12,399 bases of DNA from JBDRMV01 sp043811795 (GTDB lineage: Bacteria > CG03). The DNA lies in assembly GCA_043811795.1 (NCBI GenBank), contig JBDRMV010000130.1, positions 1 to 12,399 on the forward strand. The letters run 5' to 3'. Shown here in pieces: positions 1-6,728 of the stretch. Each line of letters opens with the position of its first letter. Position 1 is the first letter of the stretch. The notes beneath the pieces were generated by a model, which worked only from the letters and a program-made list of their open reading frames with translations, was not told the origin of the DNA and did not search any database. Both the position numbers and the translations under genes were made by a program.

Positions 1-2274
1 GGCAATGTCGGGATTTATGCGGAATGCCGCGCAGATTTCGCGCAGGTTGCGCTTCTGATGCTCGCTCAGTTTTGATATTTCGCCTGCCCTATCCCGGACT
101 GCATCAAAAATTATGGAGTGATAGATGTTTTCCTTTTCTCGAGGAGAAAGCAGAAAATAAATATCAAAAAGAAGTTTTAAAAACTCAACCTTTGAAAAGT
201 CGCCGATAATAAATCTGTCTATCTCTTTGTCGAGCGCATCCTGAAGACACTGCCGCGTGTAGAAACCGTCCAGATTCAAATTGTATTCCTTTACAATCTG
301 CACGAGCGACCTGACGACGGGTATTTTCTTAAGATTGCGGAATTCCTCTATTTCGAGAAGCTGGAACATAAGGACTTTCGCTATTACCGGTTCTATTTCC
401 TTGATCGGTTTTCCGAACAGCCGGTAAACGCTTTCAAACTCAAGATAATGGTCGAGCAGCAGGTTATATGTATCTTTCAGTTCGACTATTTTTTTCAGCC
501 AGAATTCGTTCATTATGCTGTATCTCGCTTCGCCGAAAATATTGTCCACCGTAAAATTACGCTCGAGCCCGACGCCTTTAAGTTTAATTTCAAATGGGAA
601 ATCACCGTCGACAATTTCATATTCAAAAACCATTTTTTCTTCGGTTATCTTTTGAAAAAATTCAGCCGTTTTCTTTCCGGTATCTATAAAAAAGTGAAAG
701 AAGGAGTGCTCCAGCGCCTGCGGATGGGCGAGTCCCGATGCGATTTCCTGCATAATCTCCCCCGCAACGAACGTGAAAATGCTTTCTTTCTGGGTCGCCG
801 CGCACTGTTTGAAAACGTCTGCGCCGTCGGAAAAATCGGCGTTTGAAGGGGCTTTTTTAAGGATTTTCAGAAACTCCGGTTCTATATCTTCTCCCGTGAG
901 TTTTTTGTAAATCTCAATTGCCCGGGCGGCGAAAGCCATATTCTGCACCGTCTCGATGCCGCTTATTTCCGCCCAGAACCAGCCGCAGGACGTAAACGTA
1001 AAAAGCGTCTGCCTGAGCATTTCAAAAAGATTCAGCACATATTGTTTTTCGGAAAAAGCGAGTTCCTTTTTCTGGAATTCGCCGATAAATTCGTCCGTTT
1101 TCGAAAAATTGTCAAGAATCCGCGGGTAATTTTCCAGCGCCGAATCGCCGGCCTTTAAAAACCCGCTCATTTTTTTCTCGTAAAGCCCCGCAACCTTTCC
1201 GGCGACGAAATTAAAGGCGTCTCTTAACGGGCCGCGCCACGCCTGTGTAAAATTGTTTTTCTTCCCGCAGCCGCAGTCCTCGCGCCACCTGCCGAGACCG
1301 TGAGAGCAGGACCACGAAGTTCCTTCACCTTCCCGCCCGTCTTTTATTTTTATTTCCCATTCGACAGGGATTAATTTCCGGATATATGCGGGGTTTACGA
1401 CTTTTATCCCTCTCTTCGGCAATTCATATTTCAAAAGATGGGCGAGCCCTCTTTCGGCGAACGGCTGATGGTGGCCGAATGTTTCGCCGTCGAACAGAAC
1501 GACAATAACCTGGTCGTGACGCGTCTTCTGCGAGAAGGAACTCTCAATCATATCGGCGGCCGTTTTAGAGTCCTTCATAAGATTTTCAAAACAGGCGGCG
1601 TGCGAAATTCCGGGGTGGCCTACAAAACAGGTTATGGAACCTTTCTCCGTCGTTATTTTATACGGGTAGCGCGTGTCTATGTTGCCCGAGGATAAATCTA
1701 TTTCGTGACGCCCGTTTATCAGCCGCGCCGACTGAATCTGTGTGGCCACGAGAAAAACATACTTTAAATTACGGGCTATCAGATCGTCTATCACGCCGCG
1801 GTTGACGGCTGTCTCGGGGAGCCACAGGGCTTCCGCCGGACGGCCGAAACTTTCCTCAAACGCCTTCAGCCCCCATAGAATGTCCGTTTTCCTTATGAGC
1901 GGCAAATCAAGCGGTATAATCGTGTGGCTGTACGCGCAGGCGAGAGCGTTGCCTGACCCCAGGCGTTCTTTTGAGGCGGCGTCCGCTTTTTTTATTTTAT
2001 CCCACGTGAAAGAGTGTTTTTTCTGAAACCAGTCCGCAAGGAGCGCTCCGAAATTAAACGACATGAATTCAAAATTGTTTACGACATCCACGGTAAGGCC
2101 TTTATCGTCCAGAACCCTCGCGCCGGTATTCGGCTGGTAACATTCGGTAAAAATTCTTTCATTCCAGTCGTGCAGCGGCTCGGCGGAGTCCTGCTGAAGC
2201 ACTTTACCGAGCCAGGGATTCACCCTCGGCGGCTGGTAAAAATGCCCGTGGAAAATTACAAACCTTTCAGCCAT
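1..2274 (-). CDS. GH57 family glycoside hydrolase with DUF3536 C-terminal region (3' end missing)
   Basis: The frame stays open from an ATG at 2274 to the window edge, giving 758 residues with no stop, so the C-terminus lies outside. The N-terminus carries HGHFYQPP (residues 9-16), a hallmark of the DUF3536 branch of GH57, followed by NNFEF (66-70) and YSHTIIPL (115-122). The expected catalytic residues are present: nucleophile Glu154 in WLPET and acid Asp262 in FDGETFGHH. A Cys-rich WSCSHGLGRWREDCGC stretch (321-336) is also typical of this branch. The rest is mostly helical and matches the DUF3536 region. Family members are retaining enzymes acting on alpha-glucans, probably cytoplasmic, but this subfamily has no firmly established substrate that I know of. 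The start is fixed because an in-frame TGA lies four codons upstream, yet no Shine-Dalgarno sequence precedes it. It follows another GH57 gene after a 145-base gap. Confidence 0.9.
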   Translation of the reverse strand, partial: MAERFVIFHGHFYQPPRVNPWLGKVLQQDSAEPLHDWNERIFTECYQPNTGARVLDDKGLTVDVVNNFEFMSFNFGALLADWFQKKHSFTWDKIKKADAASKERLGSGNALACAYSHTIIPLDLPLIRKTDILWGLKAFEESFGRPAEALWLPETAVNRGVIDDLIARNLKYVFLVATQIQSARLINGRHEIDLSSGNIDTRYPYKITTEKGSITCFVGHPGISHAACFENLMKDSKTAADMIESSFSQKTRHDQVIVVLFDGETFGHHQPFAERGLAHLLKYELPKRGIKVVNPAYIRKLIPVEWEIKIKDGREGEGTSWSCSHGLGRWREDCGCGKKNNFTQAWRGPLRDAFNFVAGKVAGLYEKKMSGFLKAGDSALENYPRILDNFSKTDEFIGEFQKKELAFSEKQYVLNLFEMLRQTLFTFTSCGWFWAEISGIETVQNMAFAARAIEIYKKLTGEDIEPEFLKILKKAPSNADFSDGADVFKQCAATQKESIFTFVAGEIMQEIASGLAHPQALEHSFFHFFIDTGKKTAEFFQKITEEKMVFEYEIVDGDFPFEIKLKGVGLERNFTVDNIFGEARYSIMNEFWLKKIVELKDTYNLLLDHYLEFESVYRLFGKPIKEIEPVIAKVLMFQLLEIEEFRNLKKIPVVRSLVQIVKEYNLNLDGFYTRQCLQDALDKEIDRFIIGDFSKVEFLKLLFDIYFLLSPREKENIYHSIIFDAVRDRAGEISKLSEHQKRNLREICAAFRINPDIA

Positions 2275-2319
2275 TATACTTATTCACTCGCACATAATAC
2301 TCGATTGTTATGACTCAAC

Positions 2320-2384
2320 GGGGGCAGTGTCCCCCTTTTGCGCTCGCTCGCATTCCTTCGGAATACTCTCTCGCTGTTACCCCC
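2320..2384. repeat. G-rich foldback repeat between the two GH57 genes
   Basis: GGGGGCAG (2320-2327) can pair with CTG-tta-CCCCC (2374-2384): eight base pairs with a three-base bulge, enclosing about 46 bases. Inside is a perfect small hairpin, ATTCC-TTC-GGAAT (2352-2364), flanked by similar GCTCGCTCGC and CTCTCTCGC tracts. GGGGG at 2320 can instead pair with CCCCC at 2331-2335. It lies wholly between stop and start codons. The element looks like a REP-type intergenic repeat; whether it recurs in the genome cannot be seen here. On the transcribed strand it reads AAAAGGGGGACA, similar to the element at 6637. Confidence 0.55.
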
Positions 2385-2419
2385 TCCAAAAGAAACCATT
2401 TGCTCTATCTCACGAGCAT

Positions 2420-3997
2420 TCATCTATATATCCTGTAATCCATCTGCGGGAATATGTTGTTCCTTTCCGCGCACATCTTCAAAAAGTTCCCGTCCACGCT
2501 GTCACTTTCAAGCATTTTCAGAAGAGTAAGAAAATTATTAAGATGCGTTTTGGTCCTTTTGTGGGCGTACGGGACGGTCGTTCCGGCCGTCATGATAAAA
2601 GCCCAGTCGGAGGACTCGGCGAGCATCAGTTCCCTCGCCATCTGGTTTAAAATCATTTCTTTTATCCCCGATGCGTCCGGAAACTTTTCAGCCATTTCCG
2701 CCATTTTCTCCCCGGCATAATTAAGATGCCTGTAAACCCAGTCGTTTGTCTTGTTGAGCCACACCTCATTGAAGCCCTTGTCTCCCCACGTTGACGGGCA
2801 TGGCTCAAGAACCTGCAGCTGCGGAAATTTCTTCAGGTACCACGACGGCGTCACCGGTTTCACCGTATCCTGCCCCGCGAGTTCCCTGAAAAGAAAATAA
2901 AGAAATTCGGGACCTTCCCACCACCAGTGCCCGTAGAGCTCTGCGTCATACGGACAAACGATAACCGGCTCACGGCCCAGAACCGAATTCAAATACTCGC
3001 ACTGTCTTTCCCTGCAAAAAATGAAATGCTTCGCATGCGTCAAAGCCGCTTCGCTCGCCGGGCCGGGATCGTAAGGTTCTTTTTTATCCAGGGGTACCCG
3101 GCCGGTAATCCGGTAATATTTTATGCCGACATTTCTCCGGACGCCGTCCCTGTGAAGATGGGGTTTTATGTAATCATACGGAAGGTCATACCCTGCATCC
3201 CTGTAAAATTCTCTGTATCTGTAATCGCCGGGGTATCCGGCTTCGGCGCTCCACACCTGCATCGACGACTCAACGTCCCTTGCGAAAACGGCGACTCCCG
3301 ACGGGCAGAAGACAGGCGCATACACGGCGTATTTCGGCCGGGGGCGGCCGTAAAGAATCCCGTGCGTGTCGGTAAAAAAATACCTGATGCCGTTTTCCAC
3401 GAGAATCTCGTCCACGCCTTCGGTATAACCGCATTCGGCAAGCCATATCCCCCTCGGTTTTTTCCCGAATTTCATAAAGTAGTCGGAAACCGCCATCCTC
3501 ACCTGGGCGCGCTGGTTTTTGCGGCTGGCCATCAGCGGCAGAAAACCGTGAGTTCCCGTGCAGGTTATTATTTCGAGAAAACCCCTGTCCTGAAAGTGTT
3601 TAAAACCTTCTAAAAGGTTTCCTCCGTAACGCGCGTAAATTTTTCTGCAGGCGCTGAACCTCTCCTTGTAAAGAGCCAGCGCCGCACCGAACTGCGGTTT
3701 ACTTTTTATCCTGAACGTTTCTTTTTCAGCGAGGGTCTCAAGATTTGACAGATATTTTGAATACCTTTGCTGGAGAAGAGAATCCGTCAGCATTCCGGCG
3801 AGGGGAGGCGTTATGGACATCGTCAGGCGAAAATTTATACCTTCTTTTTCCAGGCGCTCCATCATAAGGAGAAGCGGGATATATGTTTCCGTTATCGCTT
3901 CGTAAAACCAGTCCTCTTCAAGAAAATCCTCAAATTCCGGGTGCCTGATAAACGGCAGATGAGCGTGAAGAACGAGACAGAGATAACCCTTTGTCAT
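2420..3997 (-). CDS. GH57 (DUF1957-type) 1,4-alpha-glucan branching enzyme, probable
   Basis: This 525-residue protein has the usual length and layout of bacterial and archaeal GH57 branching enzymes, which cut alpha-1,4-glucan and rejoin the piece through an alpha-1,6 bond during glycogen synthesis. The N-terminal (beta/alpha)7 barrel opens with LHAHLPFIRHPE (10-21). Glu188 in WLAECGY matches the catalytic nucleophile, and Asp351 in PYDAELYGHWWWEG matches the acid/base. These positions agree closely with the characterised Thermus and Thermococcus enzymes (Glu183/184, Asp353/354, from memory). The C-terminal helical region, roughly 380-525, includes WGDKGFNEVW and a conserved-looking end (NIFPQMDYRIY), so the gene appears intact. 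The ATG at 3997 places the LHAHLPF motif correctly. It lies 38 bases after the DUF4912 gene, with only a weak GTGAG ribosome site. Some DUF1957 proteins lack branching activity, so the exact reaction is less certain than the family. Confidence 0.9.
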   Translation of the reverse strand: MTKGYLCLVLHAHLPFIRHPEFEDFLEEDWFYEAITETYIPLLLMMERLEKEGINFRLTMSITPPLAGMLTDSLLQQRYSKYLSNLETLAEKETFRIKSKPQFGAALALYKERFSACRKIYARYGGNLLEGFKHFQDRGFLEIITCTGTHGFLPLMASRKNQRAQVRMAVSDYFMKFGKKPRGIWLAECGYTEGVDEILVENGIRYFFTDTHGILYGRPRPKYAVYAPVFCPSGVAVFARDVESSMQVWSAEAGYPGDYRYREFYRDAGYDLPYDYIKPHLHRDGVRRNVGIKYYRITGRVPLDKKEPYDPGPASEAALTHAKHFIFCRERQCEYLNSVLGREPVIVCPYDAELYGHWWWEGPEFLYFLFRELAGQDTVKPVTPSWYLKKFPQLQVLEPCPSTWGDKGFNEVWLNKTNDWVYRHLNYAGEKMAEMAEKFPDASGIKEMILNQMARELMLAESSDWAFIMTAGTTVPYAHKRTKTHLNNFLTLLKMLESDSVDGNFLKMCAERNNIFPQMDYRIYR

Positions 3998-4035
3998 TTG
4001 CTCACGGGCGCTGGAAGAGCGGCATCCGATTTATA

Positions 4036-4824
4036 CTATTTTTGTTTTTTCGGCATGTGAGAAGAACTGCCCTGCGCCCTCATTCTCAGCATACCTAAAA
4101 CGCTCTTGAGATACCCCTGCGCTTTCCTTAAACTGCTGCGTGATGCCTTATCAAGTCCGGTGTCTTTTATTATTTTCTGAAGGTCTTCCTTGACAATCAT
4201 CCATTCCTCGTCCACATCGTCGGAAATACCGGCGCGCGGGACCAGAACCGTATTTGAAGAAAGGAGCCGGATAAACTTACCGTTCTTAATCACGCCCAGC
4301 TCAGCCCTGTATTTCGCCCCGGACCACGGAACTTTTATATACCAGTTGTTTGCGTCCGGATTTATTGAAACATCAAAACAGATTTTATCGGTAAGACCCA
4401 TAACTTCATAAATCCTTATTTGCAGTTGGCCTTCAATCTTTTTATTCAGTTCCCAGCAGGCGAAGATGACGGAAGGGTCTTTCGGAAGAATAAAGAACAT
4501 ATCTTTCCCGTAACCTTCCGGGAGGTTCGGACCCGTATCCACGAAAACCCTTTTCGGAGGAGCCGGTTTTTTAGGCAATCTGACGGGCGAAGAGGACTTC
4601 TGGCTTAGAGGGGCGGCGACTTTCAAAATCTTATTATTCATCTTCATTTCCCGCTCCAGTTGCTTCTTTTTTTTCGCTTTTACCGCCGTCGCTCTGATTT
4701 TTTTCTCCTGCGCGACGGTCAGCGTTGAAACGGCGTATTTCTTTTTCATCTTTAACTTTTTTGCAATTTTTAAAACTTCTTTCGCCGGCATATTCAACTT
4801 ATCCGCCAGTTTGTAAATTCTCAT
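4036..4824 (-). CDS. IF-2 N-terminal-like domain fused to DUF4912
   Basis: The 262-residue protein has two recognisable parts. Residues 1-45 (MRIYKLADKLNMPAKEVLKI onward) resemble the small helical domain found at the N-terminus of bacterial translation initiation factor IF-2. A Lys-rich linker (about 46-92, with KAKKKK and PPKR) follows. Residues about 104-207 match DUF4912 (GYGKDMFFILPKDPSVIFACWEL, then an Ig-like beta pattern with WYIKVPWSGAKYRAELG). A basic helical tail closes it, ending SSSHMPKKQK. No signal peptide or membrane segment is visible, so it is probably cytoplasmic. DUF4912 has no established biochemical function. Its position directly before two GH57 genes and its beta-sandwich-like pattern suggest a carbohydrate-associated or scaffolding role, which is inference. 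A strong AGGAGG four bases before the ATG supports the start at 4824. Confidence 0.85.
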   Translation of the reverse strand: MRIYKLADKLNMPAKEVLKIAKKLKMKKKYAVSTLTVAQEKKIRATAVKAKKKKQLEREMKMNNKILKVAAPLSQKSSSPVRLPKKPAPPKRVFVDTGPNLPEGYGKDMFFILPKDPSVIFACWELNKKIEGQLQIRIYEVMGLTDKICFDVSINPDANNWYIKVPWSGAKYRAELGVIKNGKFIRLLSSNTVLVPRAGISDDVDEEWMIVKEDLQKIIKDTGLDKASRSSLRKAQGYLKSVLGMLRMRAQGSSSHMPKKQK

Positions 4825-4828
4825 TTTT

Positions 4829-4834
4829 CCTCCT
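4829..4834 (-). promoter_or_regulatory. Ribosome binding site AGGAGG of the DUF4912 gene
   Basis: AGGAGG on the minus strand, four bases before the ATG at 4824. It is the strongest Shine-Dalgarno sequence in the window and follows a 52-base gap after xdhC, so this gene is initiated independently instead of by stop/start coupling. No clear -35/-10 pair is visible in the gap. Confidence 0.75.
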
Positions 4835-4876
4835 CTATATTTCCTCTTTCTCCTGTAATCCCCGCTTGCCTGCTCC

Positions 4877-5680
4877 TCACGCCCTGCTCCTTATCCTCAG
4901 ATGTCCGCCTTTCCTGCCGTTTTTAACTTTCATTATTTCGGAAATTATGCAGAGCGCAATTTCTCCGGGAGAATCGCCGCCGAGGTCAAGACCGACCGGC
5001 GAATAGACCCTCTTATCTATATTGATTCCTTTTGCCATGATTTTTTTAAAGTTTACGAGAATTTTATTCCGGCTTCCTATCATGCCGATATAAAACGCCT
5101 TCGTTTTAAGCGCTCCTTCAAGGCAGGCGGCATCCCCCGAATGATTGTACGTGACGATAACGATAGCGCTGTTTTCGTCCGCGTAAACTTTTTTAAACGC
5201 TTTTTCATACGGCGACACCGATATTCTGACATTTTTCAGGCGCAGATTTTTGATAAAATCTTTCCTGTTGTCAACAACCTCGCAGCCCCACTCCAGCAAG
5301 TCCGCCAGTTTTATAAGTTTCTGCCCTATGTGTCCCGCGCCGCAGACAATCAGTTTCACCGGCGGCTGATAAACATCAAAAAAAACATCCACCGTTCCGC
5401 CGCAAATCATTTTTGTGGATACGGATTTCCTCCGCCTGCCCGCGGCGAGATTGAATTTAACCATTCCGGATTTTCCCTTCCCTAACAGCGAAACCGCCTC
5501 TTTTATGACTTTGCGCTCAATTTCGCCGCCGCCTATGGAACCTTCAATTTCTCCCGTTTCAAAAACGACCATTGAAGTTCCCGTTTTCCTTGGCGCCGAG
5601 CCGGCGCTGGCGATGATTGTCGCAACGACAAAGGGCCTGTTCATCTTTTTTATCCGCTCTATTTTTTTAAAATCAACCAT
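4877..5680 (-). CDS. xdhC: XdhC/CoxI family molybdenum hydroxylase accessory protein
   Basis: This 267-residue protein has both XdhC domains. The N-terminal XdhC_CoxI part shows GSAPRKTG (27-34), GSIGGGEIE (48-55) and MICGGTVDVFF (91-101). The C-terminal Rossmann part shows GAGHIG (114-119), VTYNHSGD (176-183), YIGMIGSRNK (197-206) and SPVGLDLGGDSPGEIA. In characterised systems XdhC binds molybdenum cofactor, supports its sulfuration and delivers it to xanthine dehydrogenase-type hydroxylases. Here it starts eight bases inside the end of the MocA-like gene (ATGGTTGA junction), with GGGGA just upstream as a possible ribosome site, so the two are very likely co-expressed. No hydroxylase subunit is present in the window, so its client enzyme is unknown. 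The related YqeB type, linked to selenium-dependent hydroxylases, is an alternative name. Confidence 0.88.
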   Translation of the reverse strand: MVDFKKIERIKKMNRPFVVATIIASAGSAPRKTGTSMVVFETGEIEGSIGGGEIERKVIKEAVSLLGKGKSGMVKFNLAAGRRRKSVSTKMICGGTVDVFFDVYQPPVKLIVCGAGHIGQKLIKLADLLEWGCEVVDNRKDFIKNLRLKNVRISVSPYEKAFKKVYADENSAIVIVTYNHSGDAACLEGALKTKAFYIGMIGSRNKILVNFKKIMAKGINIDKRVYSPVGLDLGGDSPGEIALCIISEIMKVKNGRKGGHLRIRSRA

Positions 5681-6281
5681 CTATTCCCCGCTTACAGCTT
5701 AACAAATCCTCCGGCGTGTCAGCATCTATTATAACACCTTTATCGGAAGTTTTGAAGTACGAAACAGCGTTCCCGTATTTTTTTAGAAAAAACTTAACGC
5801 CCCCTGCGGTATCATCGGGACTTTTCAGTATTTCACCGGCGGCGGATGCGGGGAAAATCGCGGGGTGCCCTCTTCGCCCGTTAAAGACGGGAATTAAAAT
5901 CCGTGACCTGTTCAGCGCCCATAACTCAAGCATTTCCCGGTACGTCTCTTTCCTTACGCCAGGACAGTCAACGGGATTCAGCAGGAACCCTTCGCTCTCC
6001 GGCCGCATTGAGGAAATGCCTTTTTTTAATGACGAGAACTGTCCGGCTTTAAAGTTTTCGTTAAAGACAATTTTTGCCCCTGGCAGTTTAACCTCCGATA
6101 AAATTTCTTCTTTCCCGTGCCCCAGAACGACGATAACTTCCTGAACGCAGTCATTCAATTTTGAGAAAATATTTTCAAGGAAGGTTTTCCCGTCCATTTC
6201 AAGCAGCGCTTTGTTTGTCTTCATCCTTGACGAAAAACCAGCAGCGAGAATAATACCCGAAACTTTTGATATTTTATTCAC
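5673..6281 (-). CDS. mocA: MocA-like molybdenum cofactor nucleotidyltransferase
   Basis: The 202-residue protein fits the MobA-like NTP transferase family (PF12804) at its normal length. It has the nucleotide-binding loop LAAGFSSRMKTNK (12-24), NENFKAGQFSSL (74-85), the metal-binding-type PVDCP (103-107), RRGHP (136-140) and the terminal DADTPEDL (186-193). RGHP and the GQFSSL-type motif are closer to MocA (CTP:molybdopterin cytidylyltransferase, making the cytosine dinucleotide cofactor) than to GTP-using MobA. The XdhC-like gene downstream supports this. The start is GTG at 6281: an in-frame TAA lies four codons upstream, and the nearby ATG at 6283 is followed at once by TGA. It overlaps the DUF192 gene by eight bases and lacks a good ribosome site, so translational coupling is likely. 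The nucleotide preference cannot be proved from sequence alone. Confidence 0.82.
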   Translation of the reverse strand: MNKISKVSGIILAAGFSSRMKTNKALLEMDGKTFLENIFSKLNDCVQEVIVVLGHGKEEILSEVKLPGAKIVFNENFKAGQFSSLKKGISSMRPESEGFLLNPVDCPGVRKETYREMLELWALNRSRILIPVFNGRRGHPAIFPASAAGEILKSPDDTAGGVKFFLKKYGNAVSYFKTSDKGVIIDADTPEDLLSCKRGIDG

Positions 6282-6627
6282 ATTTGCACATTAATTTTTC
6301 TTTCTCTTCCACGCCGGTAACCGCGCCCGGGAAAACTTCCAGGACGGCGGCGGAGCCCGGGGGAGCAAAACACAACCTCCACGGCGCAAGATTTCTTACA
6401 ATCTTCAAAATCTCAAAACCGCCGCTCACTTTTTTGAGGAAAAAAACGTCAATCGGAAATTTCATAAAAAACATGTGTATGCTCCCGCAGGGAATTAGAA
6501 GCAGACCGTAATCTTTTGAAATGTATTTTTTCCCGAGAAGCCCCTTGAGACGACTTGTAAAAGTATCAGCAATTTCAAGATTTTCCACAAGACATTTCCC
6601 GTCTTTATCGTACAGTTTAGCAGACAT
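6274..6627 (-). CDS. DUF192 family protein
   Basis: This 117-residue protein matches DUF192 (PF02643), a small beta-rich family of unknown function. The family signatures are SRLKGLLGKK (25-34) and SIHMFFMKFPIDVFFL (49-64), followed by a PGSAAVLEVFPGAV segment (90-103). Many DUF192 proteins carry a signal peptide or lipobox; this one has none and looks cytoplasmic. It is the first gene after the foldback repeat at 6637-6723, and its ATG lies nine bases beyond the repeat with no Shine-Dalgarno sequence. A GTG at codon 14 is a possible later start but would remove part of the first strand. The stop overlaps the MocA-like gene by eight bases, so the three genes DUF192-mocA-xdhC probably form one unit. 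A functional link to molybdenum cofactor is only suggested by position. Confidence 0.85.
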   Translation of the reverse strand: MSAKLYDKDGKCLVENLEIADTFTSRLKGLLGKKYISKDYGLLLIPCGSIHMFFMKFPIDVFFLKKVSGGFEILKIVRNLAPWRLCFAPPGSAAVLEVFPGAVTGVEEKEKLMCKCE

Positions 6628-6636
6628 TTTACAGGG

Positions 6637-6723
6637 AAAAGGGGACAGGTACTTTTTTCATTTCTTTTTCTCCCCCGGCATTACCCATATCCCCATTCCT
6701 AAAGTATTAGAACCGTCCCCTTT
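6637..6723. repeat. REP-like GGGGAC/GTCCCC foldback repeat
   Basis: AAAAGGGGACaGGT (6637-6649) and ACCGTCCCCTTT (6712-6723) form a nine-base-pair AAAGGGGAC stem, extended by GGT/ACC past a one-base bulge. Both arms continue into a related sequence (left GGTACTTT; right, reverse complemented, GGTTCTAATACTTT). About 62 bases lie between, including GGGGAT and GCCGGGGGAG on the transcribed strand. It begins five bases after the aspS stop. It resembles GGGGAC-type interspersed repeats that I recall from other uncultured bacterial genomes and that are mobilised by REP-associated IS200-like transposases; no such gene is here. In RNA the stem ends in GUCCCCUUUU, so it might also weaken or end aspS transcription. 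Confidence 0.72.
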
Positions 6724-6728
6724 CTTTT

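Noticed and set aside
2273..2278. TATAAT as a -10 promoter box
   Set aside because: It overlaps the start codon, so transcription would begin inside the gene, past the required ATG; no matching -35 is found 17 bases upstream.
2320..2340. Rho-independent terminator
   Set aside because: GGGGG/CCCCC followed by TTTT reads as a terminator only on the plus strand, where no gene ends. On the transcribed strand the hairpin is followed by GUUGAGU, with no U-run.
2327..2650. Plus-strand frames beginning in the gap between the GH57 genes
   Set aside because: They start in the foldback repeat and run antisense into the DUF1957 gene; no protein-like signal.
2927..3613. Plus-strand open frame of 228 codons
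   Set aside because: Antisense to the GH57 branching enzyme and without recognisable domain features.
6281..6283. ATG as the start of the MocA-like gene
   Set aside because: It is in another frame and is followed at once by TGA; the GTG at 6281 opens the correct frame.
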